This document shows, in pieces, positions 21,531 to 32,891 of a DNA stretch of 64,000 nt; the first letter of the stretch is position 1, and each line of letters starts with the position of its first letter. Made by a program: the position numbers and the translations under genes. The notes below the pieces were generated by a model, which was given only the letters and a program-made list of their open reading frames with translations, had not been told where the DNA came from and did no database searches. The DNA is taken from positions 36,466,742 through 36,530,741 of the forward strand of contig NC_079207.1 of the NCBI RefSeq assembly GCF_026745355.1. The letters run 5' to 3'. The stretch is from Beta vulgaris subsp. vulgaris (taxonomy: Eukaryota; Streptophyta; Magnoliopsida; Caryophyllales; Amaranthaceae).

Positions 21531-22216
21531 AGGGTGAAAAAATGGACCCAGTTGCATCTGGTTCCAATTCTGGGTAAAATTTTGTCGGACCCGGTACCTG
21601 GTGGGTACCCGGTTTGACCGGTTTCGGCTCTGGGTACCCAGTTGGAGAGGGTATAAGTCCGGGTACCTAGTACTTAGAATTGGTTTTTTTTTTCATATAC
21701 TCATATAGAATTGATAATAGGATGATAGTTAAGTAAAAGTTAGTATTTAGTAGGCCTTTAGGCCCATTTATTTTTTTTGAAAATTTTATACTTCCTCCGT
21801 TTTTTTTAGATGTTACACTTTTCAAATCACGGACTCCTAGGTAATTTTTGGAGTGGAGAGAGATAGAGAGAATGAAAAACAAAAGGGCCCTATGTGAACA
21901 TGTGATAGGAGAGAGATAGAGAGAAGTTATTACCTAAAATAAAAGTGTAACATCTAATTTAAAATTTCCTAAAATAGAAAGTGTAACATCTAAAAAAAAA
22001 ACGGAGGAAGTAGCTCAATTGGTCCATCTTAGTATGTTGTTAAACTTACAACAGGGTATCCAGTTCTGGAGCTGGTACTCACCGGTTCCGGGTCTGGGTC
22101 CAAAAATTTAGGACCCGGTTGAACCAATTCCGATTTCAATTCCAGATTTTCAATACCCAGTGGGTCCAGGTCTGGGTCTATGAAATTCTACCGGGTGCCC
22201 GGTTGTGCTCACCCCT
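21531..22216. mobile_element. hAT-like non-autonomous element
   Basis: The right end on the reverse strand reads AGGGGTGAGCACAACCGGG, a common plant hAT terminus. The left end agggtgaaaaaatggaccc is an imperfect inverted match. The body is dense in GGTACCCGG/GGGTCC words. No clean 8-bp duplication was found. A Stowaway MITE sits inside it. Confidence 0.6.
21791..22010. mobile_element. Stowaway MITE
   Basis: Perfect ~30-bp terminal inverted repeats starting cttcctccgttttttttaga, flanked by the TA target duplication (21789-21790 and 22011-22012). It is 220 bp and noncoding, inserted in the hAT-like element. Confidence 0.95.
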
Positions 22217-22466
22217 AATCAGAGGTAGGAGCCCATCTTAAAAAATCCGAAGCAACATGAAACTGGGGAAGAGGAATAAATAGAATTTGAGAGATGATAT
22301 GTGTGGGAAAAAAGGGCAAATAATGTCAATGTCCCATTTTCCATTCCTAATAAGGTGAGTAATCGTGGGGTGGTTAAGATGACAAGAAATAGGAATAAAA
22401 CTTCAATGCCAAGGGGATCTTGCCCAACCCACCTATGATATCAAACAAAAGTGGTAGAGCTTTTGT
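22217..22466 (-). mobile_element. L1-type LINE, more 5' segment
   Basis: The minus-strand translation contains NGKWDIDIICPFFP and ISSLKFYLFLFP followed by a W/D-rich segment, the typical linker between the reverse transcriptase and zf-RVT parts of plant L1 ORF2. It probably belonged to the same LINE as 19364-20485, separated by CACTA and hAT insertions. It is cut on the right by an LTR at 22467. Confidence 0.6.
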
Positions 22467-23525
22467 TGTAACACCCCCTGCCGACCCGAACCCTTCTTTA
22501 TTCGATAAAACTCGGTTTTGGGGGAAAATAAATCCACGAGGGTTCGACTCGACGGGTGGCGCTACCGCCACACTTATCTCCTTGGAAATAAATGCAAGGC
22601 TAAATTAAAAATAAACTAAACTCAAATTCATTAATCCTTACAACCAAGTGAATCATTCATTAAACATTACTAATACTTAAGAGTTTCAGAGTTCCAACGC
22701 AAGCTAATCATATGCTAAGTGGATGAAAACTCTAAATGATCTCCCTTTTGTTCCCCCGATCGATCACCTACCTGCACAAATACATTGAAAAGAGACAAGA
22801 GATACAAGCTCCTAAAAATCAGAAAAATTGAGTAATTCCAACTCCATCCCGTAAAATACTTAAATTGAAAATACTTTGTAGAATAGTAGATTAATAGTTT
22901 GGAATTCATAGCACATATACACATATATATACACTGAATAATCATATCATTTATTCAATTAATCCAGTTATTCAAGGAGAGGAAAGAGAACGCCAGTAAG
23001 CCAGGGTCAATCCCATGTAACCACTTACTTCAACATTGTAGGCCGGGGCGAACCCCTGTAACCACCTACGGATATCATAATGACCATAATAACAGTATCC
23101 CTAGTGTGCACACCCCTTTTACTTGGATCATAACAAGATAGAAGAAAGACAGTAACAGAATAATCAGCATAGTAACTAGAGAACCTGTAGGGGCCGTTGA
23201 ACCACTCATACTGGGTAACCTGTTCATCATTTCCCTCCGATATTTCACTTTATGTGATTAACATCTTTTAATTCACGTCATCACATAAATCACGTACACA
23301 TTTACATCATATCGTTCAATCCAGTGTGAACATATTCAATCTATCATAATCTCAATTCATTCATAGCGATTTCAATAACTCATTTCATATTCACAATCAT
23401 CACTTGAGTTCATTTATCACTTCAGATTCATAATCATTTAATTATCCCAAGTTCTTACTAGTTCCAACTTTCATAAAGTCTCAATATTAGTAACGATAAT
23501 AATATTCATGATAATCATAATGATA
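22467..23525. repeat. LTR fragment, first part (interrupted)
   Basis: It starts tgtaacaccccctgccgacc directly after LINE sequence, as a Ty3/gypsy LTR would. It contains repeated gtaaccac segments around 23018-23070. It is interrupted at 23526 by a Stowaway MITE and resumes at 36006. The internal part of its parent element and its partner LTR are not recognised here. Confidence 0.55.
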
Positions 23526-23558
23526 CTCCCTTCGTTTCCTAAAGATCTTCCTTGTTAC

Positions 23559-26547
23559 TGTAACACCCCCAAAATCCATACACGTCTACAGCTACATCGC
23601 ATCGACTTTAGGAGTGTTACCGCCGCGATGGAACGCAATAGAAAAACGGTAACTCAAATCATTGTCTCAAAAACTGAAATGTAGCGGAATTAAAAATGTA
23701 AATACAACTCGGGAATCATCGACGACCCCTTTTATTCAAACCTCAAACCATTTAAGTAAGTTCTAGAAAATCCAATAATACTTAATTCAAATTGTTTAAC
23801 TTCAAAAACTAAAGACTATCCCCCGTATGCTTGATATCATGCAGCAGCACCAGCACACCTAGTCTGCTCCCCATTGTAGCGTCAATGGTTCATCACAGGT
23901 CAACAAACACATAATAACACACAATCAGCTATGCTGAATACGTGATGAACCATGGAATACATATAAGCATAAATGATGCACGCATGAAGAATCTTAAGCA
24001 TGATACTACGTTATGTTACATCCTTTAATCTTTCTTTATTTGGCATCGAACGGGCACCGTCATCTTACTAGAATCATACGGGCTACTATATCCTTAATAG
24101 ACAACTTGGTCTATTAGATGAAATGCAAATAAGGTTTTGTTCCGTCTCACACCCATCACCTTAGTATGCATACCCCCAAGATCGAACGAAACCTTCCGCC
24201 TACTTGAGTTATCAAAAATATAAGGACACTACTGTCGTCACAATAGGCCTGCGTAGGAGTGTAGGATAAGTCCCACACTCCCCCCATTGTTCATCACTTA
24301 TAGGGAGTCCAACTACAAGTTATTTCCATAATTCACTTTAATACTGCCCATTCATTTCATAACCACATAGAGTAATTTACATGTTCTCTTAATTACAATG
24401 CTCAAATCGTATCTCTTGTAACACTCTTGTTACACTATGGATCAGATTAATAATGCTCATATTTATACTTACGATAGAATTACGCATTCCAATGCAACAT
24501 ATCGATTTCAAAATACAAATGTCTAACCAAACAATCTCAATCCAACGTTCCCTATCATGCTTCTAGGTTCCAATAAAATGAATTGCAACCTAATCATGAT
24601 ACTAATACTTGGAATTAAACTGGTACGCTTACGTACCTTGTAACGGAGAATTTTCGTTGTCTTAATCGAACGTGCCGCGTATGAAATTGGGACCTAAACC
24701 GTTAAATAGATACTTTAGTGCTACGTCCTTGATAACGATATCAACTAATACGTAACTAAGACCATAACGATCTAATAATTCGAAATAAACGATAGTTAAC
24801 TAATCTTAGTTAGTATACTTAGTCCACTACTTTTACCAAACCAATTAAGTCATAAGTCCAACCACGTCTTATGTCCAAAAATCTTAGTCCAATCCAGTCT
24901 TATGTCCAAAAGTTAGATCTTATGTCCAAAAGTCAAGTCTTATGTCCAACAGTCGTATGTCCCAAAAATCAGGTCACGCATAATAAGATGGTAACTCCAA
25001 CCAATAACAGTAATATAATTTTTCTACTTCCCATCTTACTTAATTACAAACCTAAACCAGACTCTCAACTAAAATCAGAATAATAAATTAAACTAATTAT
25101 ACAGTCTAAACTAACTAAAATCAGGTCACGCGTACGTACCTTGTAACGGAGAATTTTCGCTGTCTTAATCGAACGTGCCGCTTATGAAATTGGGACCTAA
25201 ACCGTTAAATAGATACTTTAGTGCTACGTCCTTGATAACGATATCAACTAAGACGTAACTAAGACCATAACGATCGAATAATTCGAAATAAACGATAGTT
25301 AACTAATCTTAGTTAGTATACTTAGTCCACTACTTTTACCAAACCAATTAAGTCATAAGTCCAACCACGTCTTATGTCCAAAAATCTTAGGTCCAATCTA
25401 GTCTTATGTCCAAAAGTTAGGTCTTATGTCCAAAAGTCAAGTCTTACGTCCAACAGTCGTATGTCCCGAATATCAAGTCACGCATAATAAGATGGTAACT
25501 CCAACCAATAACAGTAATATAATTTTTCTACTTCCCATCTTACTTAATTACAAACCTAAACCAGATTCTCAACTAAAATCAGAATAATAAATTAAACTAA
25601 TTATACAGTCTAATTAATTACTAATTAACTTGAATTGCTAATTAACTAATTACAACTTAACGTAATTATGAAAACAGAAAATATAATTAAACTAATATAA
25701 TATGTACATATTAGGTTTATACCGCTAAATCTCCCCGGCAATGAACTCCGGCGATCGATCTCCGGCAACGACGCACAACACCACACTCGCGCACCACTCC
25801 TGCGCGCACCACCAGATCCGTCGCACCACTTCGCACCACACGCGCACAATCCTCGCAACGAAGCCACCCACGTCGCGTAGCCTTCGCACCCCACACAGCC
25901 AAACCTCGTCGAAGGCTCGCACAAACCTTCGAGCCTTCTCACACCACTCGTTCACTCGCACGCCCCCAAGATCTGTCGCACAAACCCCACTCTCACCGAC
26001 AGAACCACTCGCACCCTTGTACCAACCTTGTTCGCTCGCACACTTCGATACTCGTACACAACACCCTCGTCCAACCTCGTCGCACACCCTCAAACTCCGA
26101 CGCACGCCCTCGAAGGTTGACGTACCCGAGCCTCGCACAACCCTCACCCTCTCGCACAGCAGCACACGCACAACGCTCGCCCCTCACCGTCGACGGCGAC
26201 GAGAGAGAAGAACAGAGGAGAGGGAGACCAGCGAGAGAGGAGAGAGAATCTGAGAGAGAGAAAGGATGAAAGTCGGCTGAGGGAGAGGGAGAGAGAGATT
26301 AAGAGTGACGGCTGGGAGAGAAGGTTAGGGTTTCTGAAATTTTTTTTCTCTCCTATTTATAGTCTAGCATGACTAGGTCTAAATAAACTCGGTTTTAGTC
26401 TTTTAAAAGTCCGAAATTTACTAAACCAACTCATATTATCGTTATTCTATTCTTTTTATTTTTTAAATAAATCTAAAATACCTTTTTATTAACTTCTTTA
26501 TATTTTCTTAATTAACACGAATTAACTCCAAAATACGGAGTATTACA
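23559..26547 (-). repeat. 3' LTR of the Tekay-like element
   Basis: 2989 bp. It contains a 503-bp internal tandem duplication (units starting at 24631 and 25134) and clustered copies of cttatgtccaaaagt. It also has a C/G-rich block with GA-rich end (about 25740-26340) that opens long fortuitous frames. It holds about 240 bp (near 25611-25848) absent from the other LTR. Confidence 0.93.
24631..25610. repeat. 503-bp tandem duplication inside the 3' LTR
   Basis: Both units start acgtaccttgtaacggagaa and run through cttatgtccaaaa repeats to the AT-rich aaattaaactaattatacag end. The duplication is shared with the other LTR, so it predates this insertion. Confidence 0.9.
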
Positions 26548-26749
26548 GGCTTCCCCCCTTAAAAGAAGTTTCGTCCCGAAACTTTGAGGTCCCGTCTTAA
26601 CGACGATCTTTTGCACTTCTAAGTCCCAAATTTCACAAGCGTTTTCTAACGGCACAACAGATAAGCAATAATACACATTAACTAACATAATTAACATACT
26701 TTAGGGTGAAAGCGCGAAATTCTATCGCATTCTTCCCCCCTTAAAAGAA

Positions 26750-29700
26750 AAGTTACGTCCCCGTAACTCACGTACCTCTTGGAAAAGCTCAGGGTACTTC
26801 AGACGCATTGCATCTTCGGCTTCCCATGTGGCTTCCTCGGTATTTGATTTCTCCACAACACTTTGACAATTTGACGTCCTTATTCCTCGTACTTCGCACT
26901 TTGCGGTCTAGGATCTGGACAGGTTTCTCCTCATAGGACAAGTTTCGTCTACTCACGTTTTCAGGTTCAAGGACATGTGACTCAGTAGTACGTATCTCCG
27001 GAGTTGGGATACGTGAAACACGTTATGGACCCTTTCTAAGTCGTTGGGTAAATCCAGGCGATAAGCAACTTTCCCTACCTCGCCAGTATCTCATAGGGTC
27101 CTATGAATTAGGGCTTAGCTTCCCCTTTTTCCCGAATCGCATCACTCCTTTCATTGGGGACACCTTAAGCAAACTTTTTCCCCAACTTCGAAATTTTCAT
27201 CCCTTCGCTTCTGGTCCGCATAGGATTTTTGCCTGTCCTGTGCAGCTTAATCTTTTCTTGAATGACTCGCACTTGATCCATGTCTCCTGAATCATCTCAG
27301 GTCCTAACACACAGTCTCACTGATGTCGTTCCAACACAAAGGGCTACGACACTTTCTCCCTACAATGCTTCAAATGGTGCCATCTTAATACTAGCATGGT
27401 AGCTGTTGTTGTATGAGAATTCTATGAGGTCCAAATGGTCTTCCCATGACCCTTGGTATTCTAAAGCACATGCTCGCAACATGTCCTCTAAGGTCTGAAT
27501 AGTTCTTCGTTTGACCATCGGTAGCTGGGTGAAAGGCTGTACTCATAATAGCTCACTACCAAATGCTTCCTGGACCTTTTTCCAGAAATTCGACAGGAAT
27601 CGAATCTCATCTGATACTATACTTGTGGGTACTCCATGCAATCGAATGACATTTTTCACATAAGCCTTGGCTAAGGCTTCCATACTCCACGTATCTTCAT
27701 AGGTATGAACCTTGCTGTCTTGGTTAGTCTTCCACTATCACCCAATGGTATTATTGCCTCCCCGACTCCTAGGTAAGGCGACAACGAAGTCCATGGATAT
27801 CGATCCCATTTCCATGTCGGAATGTCTAAGGGTTGAATCTTTCCTGAGGTCTCTTGTGTTCACTTTTGACTTTCTGGCACGTTAGCATTTGGAAACAAAC
27901 TCAGCTACTGCTCTCTTCATCCAGGCCACCAAAACATCTTCTTGAGGTCCTTATACAACTTATCTCCCCCTGGGTGGACAGAATAGTCGTGTTATGACCC
28001 TCCTCATTATCTTTGTTTCAGCTCTTCACACTTTTGTGGCAGCACCACCTACCCTTATATCGTATGCTTCCATCCTCATGGATCGCAAACCCCTCTGCTT
28101 TGCCCTCCTTAAGCTTTGCTTGACTCGCTCAAGTTCACATCCCCAGGTTGACTCTCTTATCTCGTCTAGAAGTTGGTTCGATGGTTAGGGCACTCAGCAA
28201 TCTTTCTACCTCCCCTTCATGAACAACTTCTATCTGAGTCTAGAAAATTCCTCACAAAGTTTGTCGGCAACGACTAATGTATTCAGGCTATGGCTAGACT
28301 TGCGACTTAACGCATCAGCAACACGTTGGCTTTACCCTCATGGTACTGGATGTCTAAGTCATAGTCCTTGATGAGCTCTAACCATCTGCGCTGTCTCATT
28401 AAGGTCTTTCTGGGTGAAGATGTATTTAGGCTTTTGTGATCAGTGAAGATTCGACAGGTACCCGTAAGGTAGTGTCTCCAGATTTTGAGTCAAATACTAT
28501 GGCGGCCAATTCTAGGTCGTATGTTGGGTAATTGACTTCATATGGCTTCAACTGCGGGACGCATAAGCTATGACCTTCCCTTTTGCATCAGAACACAACC
28601 CAACCCATTTTTGGACGCATCACTATACACATCATATCCCTCTTCCCGTTAGGCAAGGTTAGGACAGGGGCTGATGTTAACCTCTCTTTGAGCGTTTGAA
28701 AGGCCTTCTCACTGTCCTCATTCCAGTTAAACCTACAATCCTTCTTCATCAAGATTGTCATAGGTTTTGCTATTTTGGAGAAGTCTTTCACAAATCTCCT
28801 ATAGTAACCGGCTAAACCCAAGAAACTTCTATATCCGTGACATTCTTTGGGTAGGCCATTCACTCACGGCTTTGATCTTTCGCAGGATCTACTGACACAC
28901 CCTCCTTGGAGACAAAGTGACCCAAAAATGACACTCTTTCCAACCAAAATTCACACTTCGAAAACTTCACGTATAGTTGGTTGTCCCTAAGTGCCTGTAA
29001 AATGACTCTTAATGACCTCATGTTCCTCCTTTTCTTAGAATAGATCAGTATATCGTCTATGAACACACGACGAATTTATCGAGGTAGGGTCGGAAAATCT
29101 ATTCATAAGGTCCATGAAAACTGCAGGTGCATTGTTAACCCAAAAGGCATACCGTAAACTCATAGTGACCATATCTGGTCGAAAGGCAGTCTTAGGTATA
29201 TCATGATCAACAATCCTCAACTGATGGTAACCAGACCTTAAGTCTATTTTGGAGAACATCCCCGCACCCTGAAGTTGGTAAACAAGTCATCAATCCTAGG
29301 TAATGGGTACTTGTTTTTCACAGTGACATTGTTCAATCCCGATAGTCTATACACAACCTCAAACTACCATCCTTCTTTTTCACAAATAAGACGGGTGCTC
29401 CCCATGGTGACATGCTAGGTCTAATATACCCTTTGTGGAGTAGTTCCTCCAACTGGTTCTTCAACTCATTCATTTCTGCTGGAGCCATTCGATATGGGGC
29501 TTTCGAAATTGGTCCAGTCCCAGGTACTAGGTCAACGGTGAACTCTACATCTCTCCTTGGAGGCATACCAGGTATTTCTTCAGGAAAAACATCCTGGAAC
29601 TCTCGGACTATTGGCACATCTTCAGGCCTCAACGGATCATCCTCAACTCTTCTCACCGAACACATAAATAGGGCCATCCCTTGTCTACTAGTTCTTAAGT

Positions 29701-31255
29701 TGTAAGCATTGATCACCTTAATCCCGGTTCTCGAGGTATTCTCCTATATGACACTCTTTTCCCGAAGGGTCCTTAGTTCCACTTTCTGCGCATCGCAATC
29801 TATCTTAGCCATGTACTTCCCAAGCCAATCCATCCCCAAAATAATGTCTAGGTTCGATAAGTTAAACTCTATCAGATCAGAAGGAAAGAAACCCTCACCT
29901 ATTTTCAATGGCACTTTTAGAAATCTTTTAGAGCAATTAATAGTCCCCCCAGATGGAATAACTATAAGCATAGAAATCGACTCAGACTCGACCAATGCTA
30001 AAGTCTAACAGTTGCATGGGCAATAAATGACAATGATGCTCCAGAATCAAATAATACTTTAACAGGATTGGAGTTGATAGAAAAGTACCCGTGATAACAT
30101 CTCTACGAGCCTCTTCTTCTCTAGTCGTCATCATATACAACTTCCCTTGCCCTTATCTTGGGAATTGGTTGCATTGTTCCCATTAGAGATCTGTTGTTGG
30201 TGTTGGTTGAGGCTTGGAATAGTTAGAATTCCCATTGTAAGCATTCCCCATTTCCATTCCCGTTTCCATTTCCATTTCGGGCTTGTCCCCATAATTCCCT
30301 TCTTTTGGCCATTGGGGTTCAGTTTGTTTTTCGAATAGCACTCATTGCTCTATGTCCCATTTTCCCGCATTCTCGACATTCGACCTTGTTACCCTCACAG
30401 TCTTTACCAGGATGGTTGTTAGGGCACTTTCTACACCTATACACACGCTCAGGTCTGCGGTTATTGGTGTTGTTATTGCGGTTATTATTTTTTGGATTTG
30501 AGTTGTTACTGGGTCCCTTACCGAAATTCCTTTGAGAGTTTTGATGGTTTTGGTTCCCATTATGCTTCTTCTCAAACTTCTGGCCCTCGAGGTTTGGATT
30601 ATCTTTCCGCTTCTCACCAAGCTTACCCCCTTCCTCTCTCTTCCTGATGGCATAAAGATGAGCAGCTTTGCCAAACACGTGATCTAAAGAGGTGAATGTA
30701 TCTCCCCCAGTCTTCCTTGCAGGTCAAGGGTAAGTCCTAGCTCGAAACGTGAGGCTTTAGCCTCCTCAGTAGGGGCAATCTCCGGGGCAAATCTCATCTA
30801 GCTCAATGAACTTCCGGTAATACTCCTCCACAGCATAGGTCCCTGCTCTAGCATCATAAATTCCTGAGCTTTCTGTTCTTAAGATATGGAGGGTAATATT
30901 TGTCTCTCAGGCCTTTTGAAGGTTTCCCACCCAAAACCAGGTTGACTCAGGAGGTTGTCCTTAGCTTGGGTCCACAGAAATGAGCATCCCCTGTAGTAGT
31001 AGCTACCTAAGGGAACAGTTTTCTTATCAGGGCAGGATAGGGTGAATAAAAGTTTGTCGAATTCCCCAACCCAGTTCTCTAATTCCTCATGTCCCCCTTT
31101 CCCGTTCAGTACAGGTGGGTTTCTACGGGGAACCTTCTCAAATAGATCCCCATCAGGTTGTGACCTTGGGCTAGGTTGGCAGTGATTTGTACCAAGTCAC
31201 GTATCGATTGCTCGATATTGAGAGAGGTTTCAGAGGTGCCTCCCGTTCGAACCAT
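26750..31255 (-). pseudogene. gag-pol of the Tekay-like element (many frameshifts)
   Basis: Read right to left on minus: Gag from ATG 31255 (MVRTGGTSETSLNIEQSI), a capsid-like segment, a double Cys motif CRKCPNNHPGKDC and CRECGKMGH (about 30420-30360), protease (about 29750-30100, with LDIILGMDWLGKY), RT (29716-28588; [14 protein letters not shown], then [11 protein letters not shown]), RNase H (about 28560-28250), integrase zinc finger (DKLYKDLKKMFWWPG, about 27950), integrase core fragments ([21 protein letters not shown], about 27640-27510), and a chromodomain end (VKVLWRNQ, then pieces of a YPELFQ-like motif, about 26880-26770). Frames change every few hundred bases, mostly by one- or two-base losses, so it cannot make a polyprotein. 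Confidence 0.88.
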
Positions 31256-31609
31256 TCTGCGCTGAAATTAACATAATAGCTATTTCAGTGACTTACACAT
31301 AATCTTTTACTCGTCTAACGATTACACATTGCACATGTAACCAGTTATTGCGAACAAATATTAAGTCTGAACTGACTTGAACCACACACATCTTAAATAA
31401 GACGCCACAATCAATAATAAGAATAACATAATGTACTATTATTGAAAATGGAAATGTAATGTTTGTAGAGAAATACCATATATATATAAATAACTACGTA
31501 ATACTACTTGCTATTCGGCATGCAAGCCTTATTAACACTGAAATAAACAAATGAATAAATACGACAAAATAAAACAAAAATCCTAATCCTAAATATATGA
31601 CTAAAGGAG

Positions 31610-32568
31610 CTAGGACATGGCGGGAGCTTCATCCTCTGATTCAGGATCCTTTATCAATTCGTCAATGTCAATCTCATCTGCATTAGGCTCGTCGTCCTCA
31701 ATGGGTATATCATCCAGTAGGAGTCCTTGGTCTTCCATGGGGTCTTCTTCCTCGCTTGGGACCCTCTTCCTCAATGGGATCCTCTTCCTCAAAAGGATTT
31801 TCTTCCTCAACAGCTTCTTCTTCCTCAACAGGTTCCTCTTCCTCAACAAGATTTTCGTCCTCAACAGGTTCTTCTTCCTCAACAGGTATATCTTCTAGTG
31901 GGGGTGGTTCCTCATCCTCATTTTCCCCATCTAACACTGTGGTTCCTCATCCTCATTTTCCCCATCTAACACTGGTGCATCATGATCCCCGTCAACTACT
32001 ACAATAAAGGTCCTATTGTTCCTCTCATCATCAGAGACGTAGGTGACAGTTCTAAGATTTTGGTAGCTCTCAGGTACTAGCTCGTCCTCAAACGCTTGGT
32101 ATCTTGGCCTCTTTGCACCTCTAGGTGGCGTTTGTGGTTCAGGTTTGACCCTTGGGTTCTCAGAACTCCCATCTATGGCCCTAGTTCCCGAACTTTCCCC
32201 CACTGATGAAGTAGAAGGGTTTTGACCTCTCGTTTCACGAATCCTCCACTCATTCTCGCAGTATTTGAGGTCAGCTAGGAAATGTTTTCATTAGGAAGAT
32301 TTTAGTGCCCGTAGGTATGCTTCTCTCTGTTGAAATTCCCCTCTTCGGTCCACATATCTCCATACCTACGATGAACGAATCTATAAGGCTCTATGTCTAG
32401 GACATACTGAAGCATAAAATGTATCCTATAACACTCAGACCTTAACCACTGCTCCCCTTGCATGATTTTATAATCCATGGCAGCCTTCATCTTAAAAGCC
32501 CAAACATCCCAATCCTCCCCTACTGGTTGTTTCATCAAATAATCTTTACAACCTATGTCGTGAACCAT
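31610..32568 (-). pseudogene. Extra acidic ORF between 5' LTR and gag of the Tekay-like element
   Basis: Three overlapping open stretches form one former protein of about 300 residues, in sense with gag and ending 355 bp before the gag ATG. The N-terminal part (MVHDIGCKDYLMKQPVG, ...IQGEQW-like, EPYRFVHRRYGDMW) looks globular. The middle is Pro/Arg-rich (TPPRGAKRPRYQAFEDEL). The C-terminal third is a Glu-rich repeat (units like PVEEEE) ending DIDELIKDPESEDEAPAMS. Two indels break it. The ATG at 32568 lies directly after tcttattttcgtag, a good splice acceptor, so it may once have been reached by splicing. I recognise no family. Confidence 0.6.
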
Positions 32569-32891
32569 CTACGAAAATAAGAAAATAAAATAGTCTAAGC
32601 TTTTGTATATAATAGGGTTTAAAAACATATATTATATATATACATGTTTAGGAGCTAAAATGCTCAATTTAACTTTGAAATTCACATGTAGGATTAAGAT
32701 TGTTTCGATTAATGAAATAATTTTATACTAAAATAAGTTTTTAGTCCAACATCATTTTTGACCTATCCTTGTACACTCTCTTAATCTAGTCATATTTGAA
32801 GATTTCAAGAATCTTTCACCATTTCAATTAAACAAACAATCAACACATACAAGTTCAATGCAACATATCGCCGCGATACGTACCTTGGGAG

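Noticed and set aside
21039..21567. Two overlapping minus-strand frames of about 170 codons
   Set aside because: They are readings of the 33-bp minisatellite in different frames, with no non-repeat domain.
25741..26253. 170-codon plus-strand frame and its minus-strand partners in the Tekay-like LTR
   Set aside because: Produced by GC-rich, stop-poor LTR DNA. The other LTR has lost part of it and no domain is visible.
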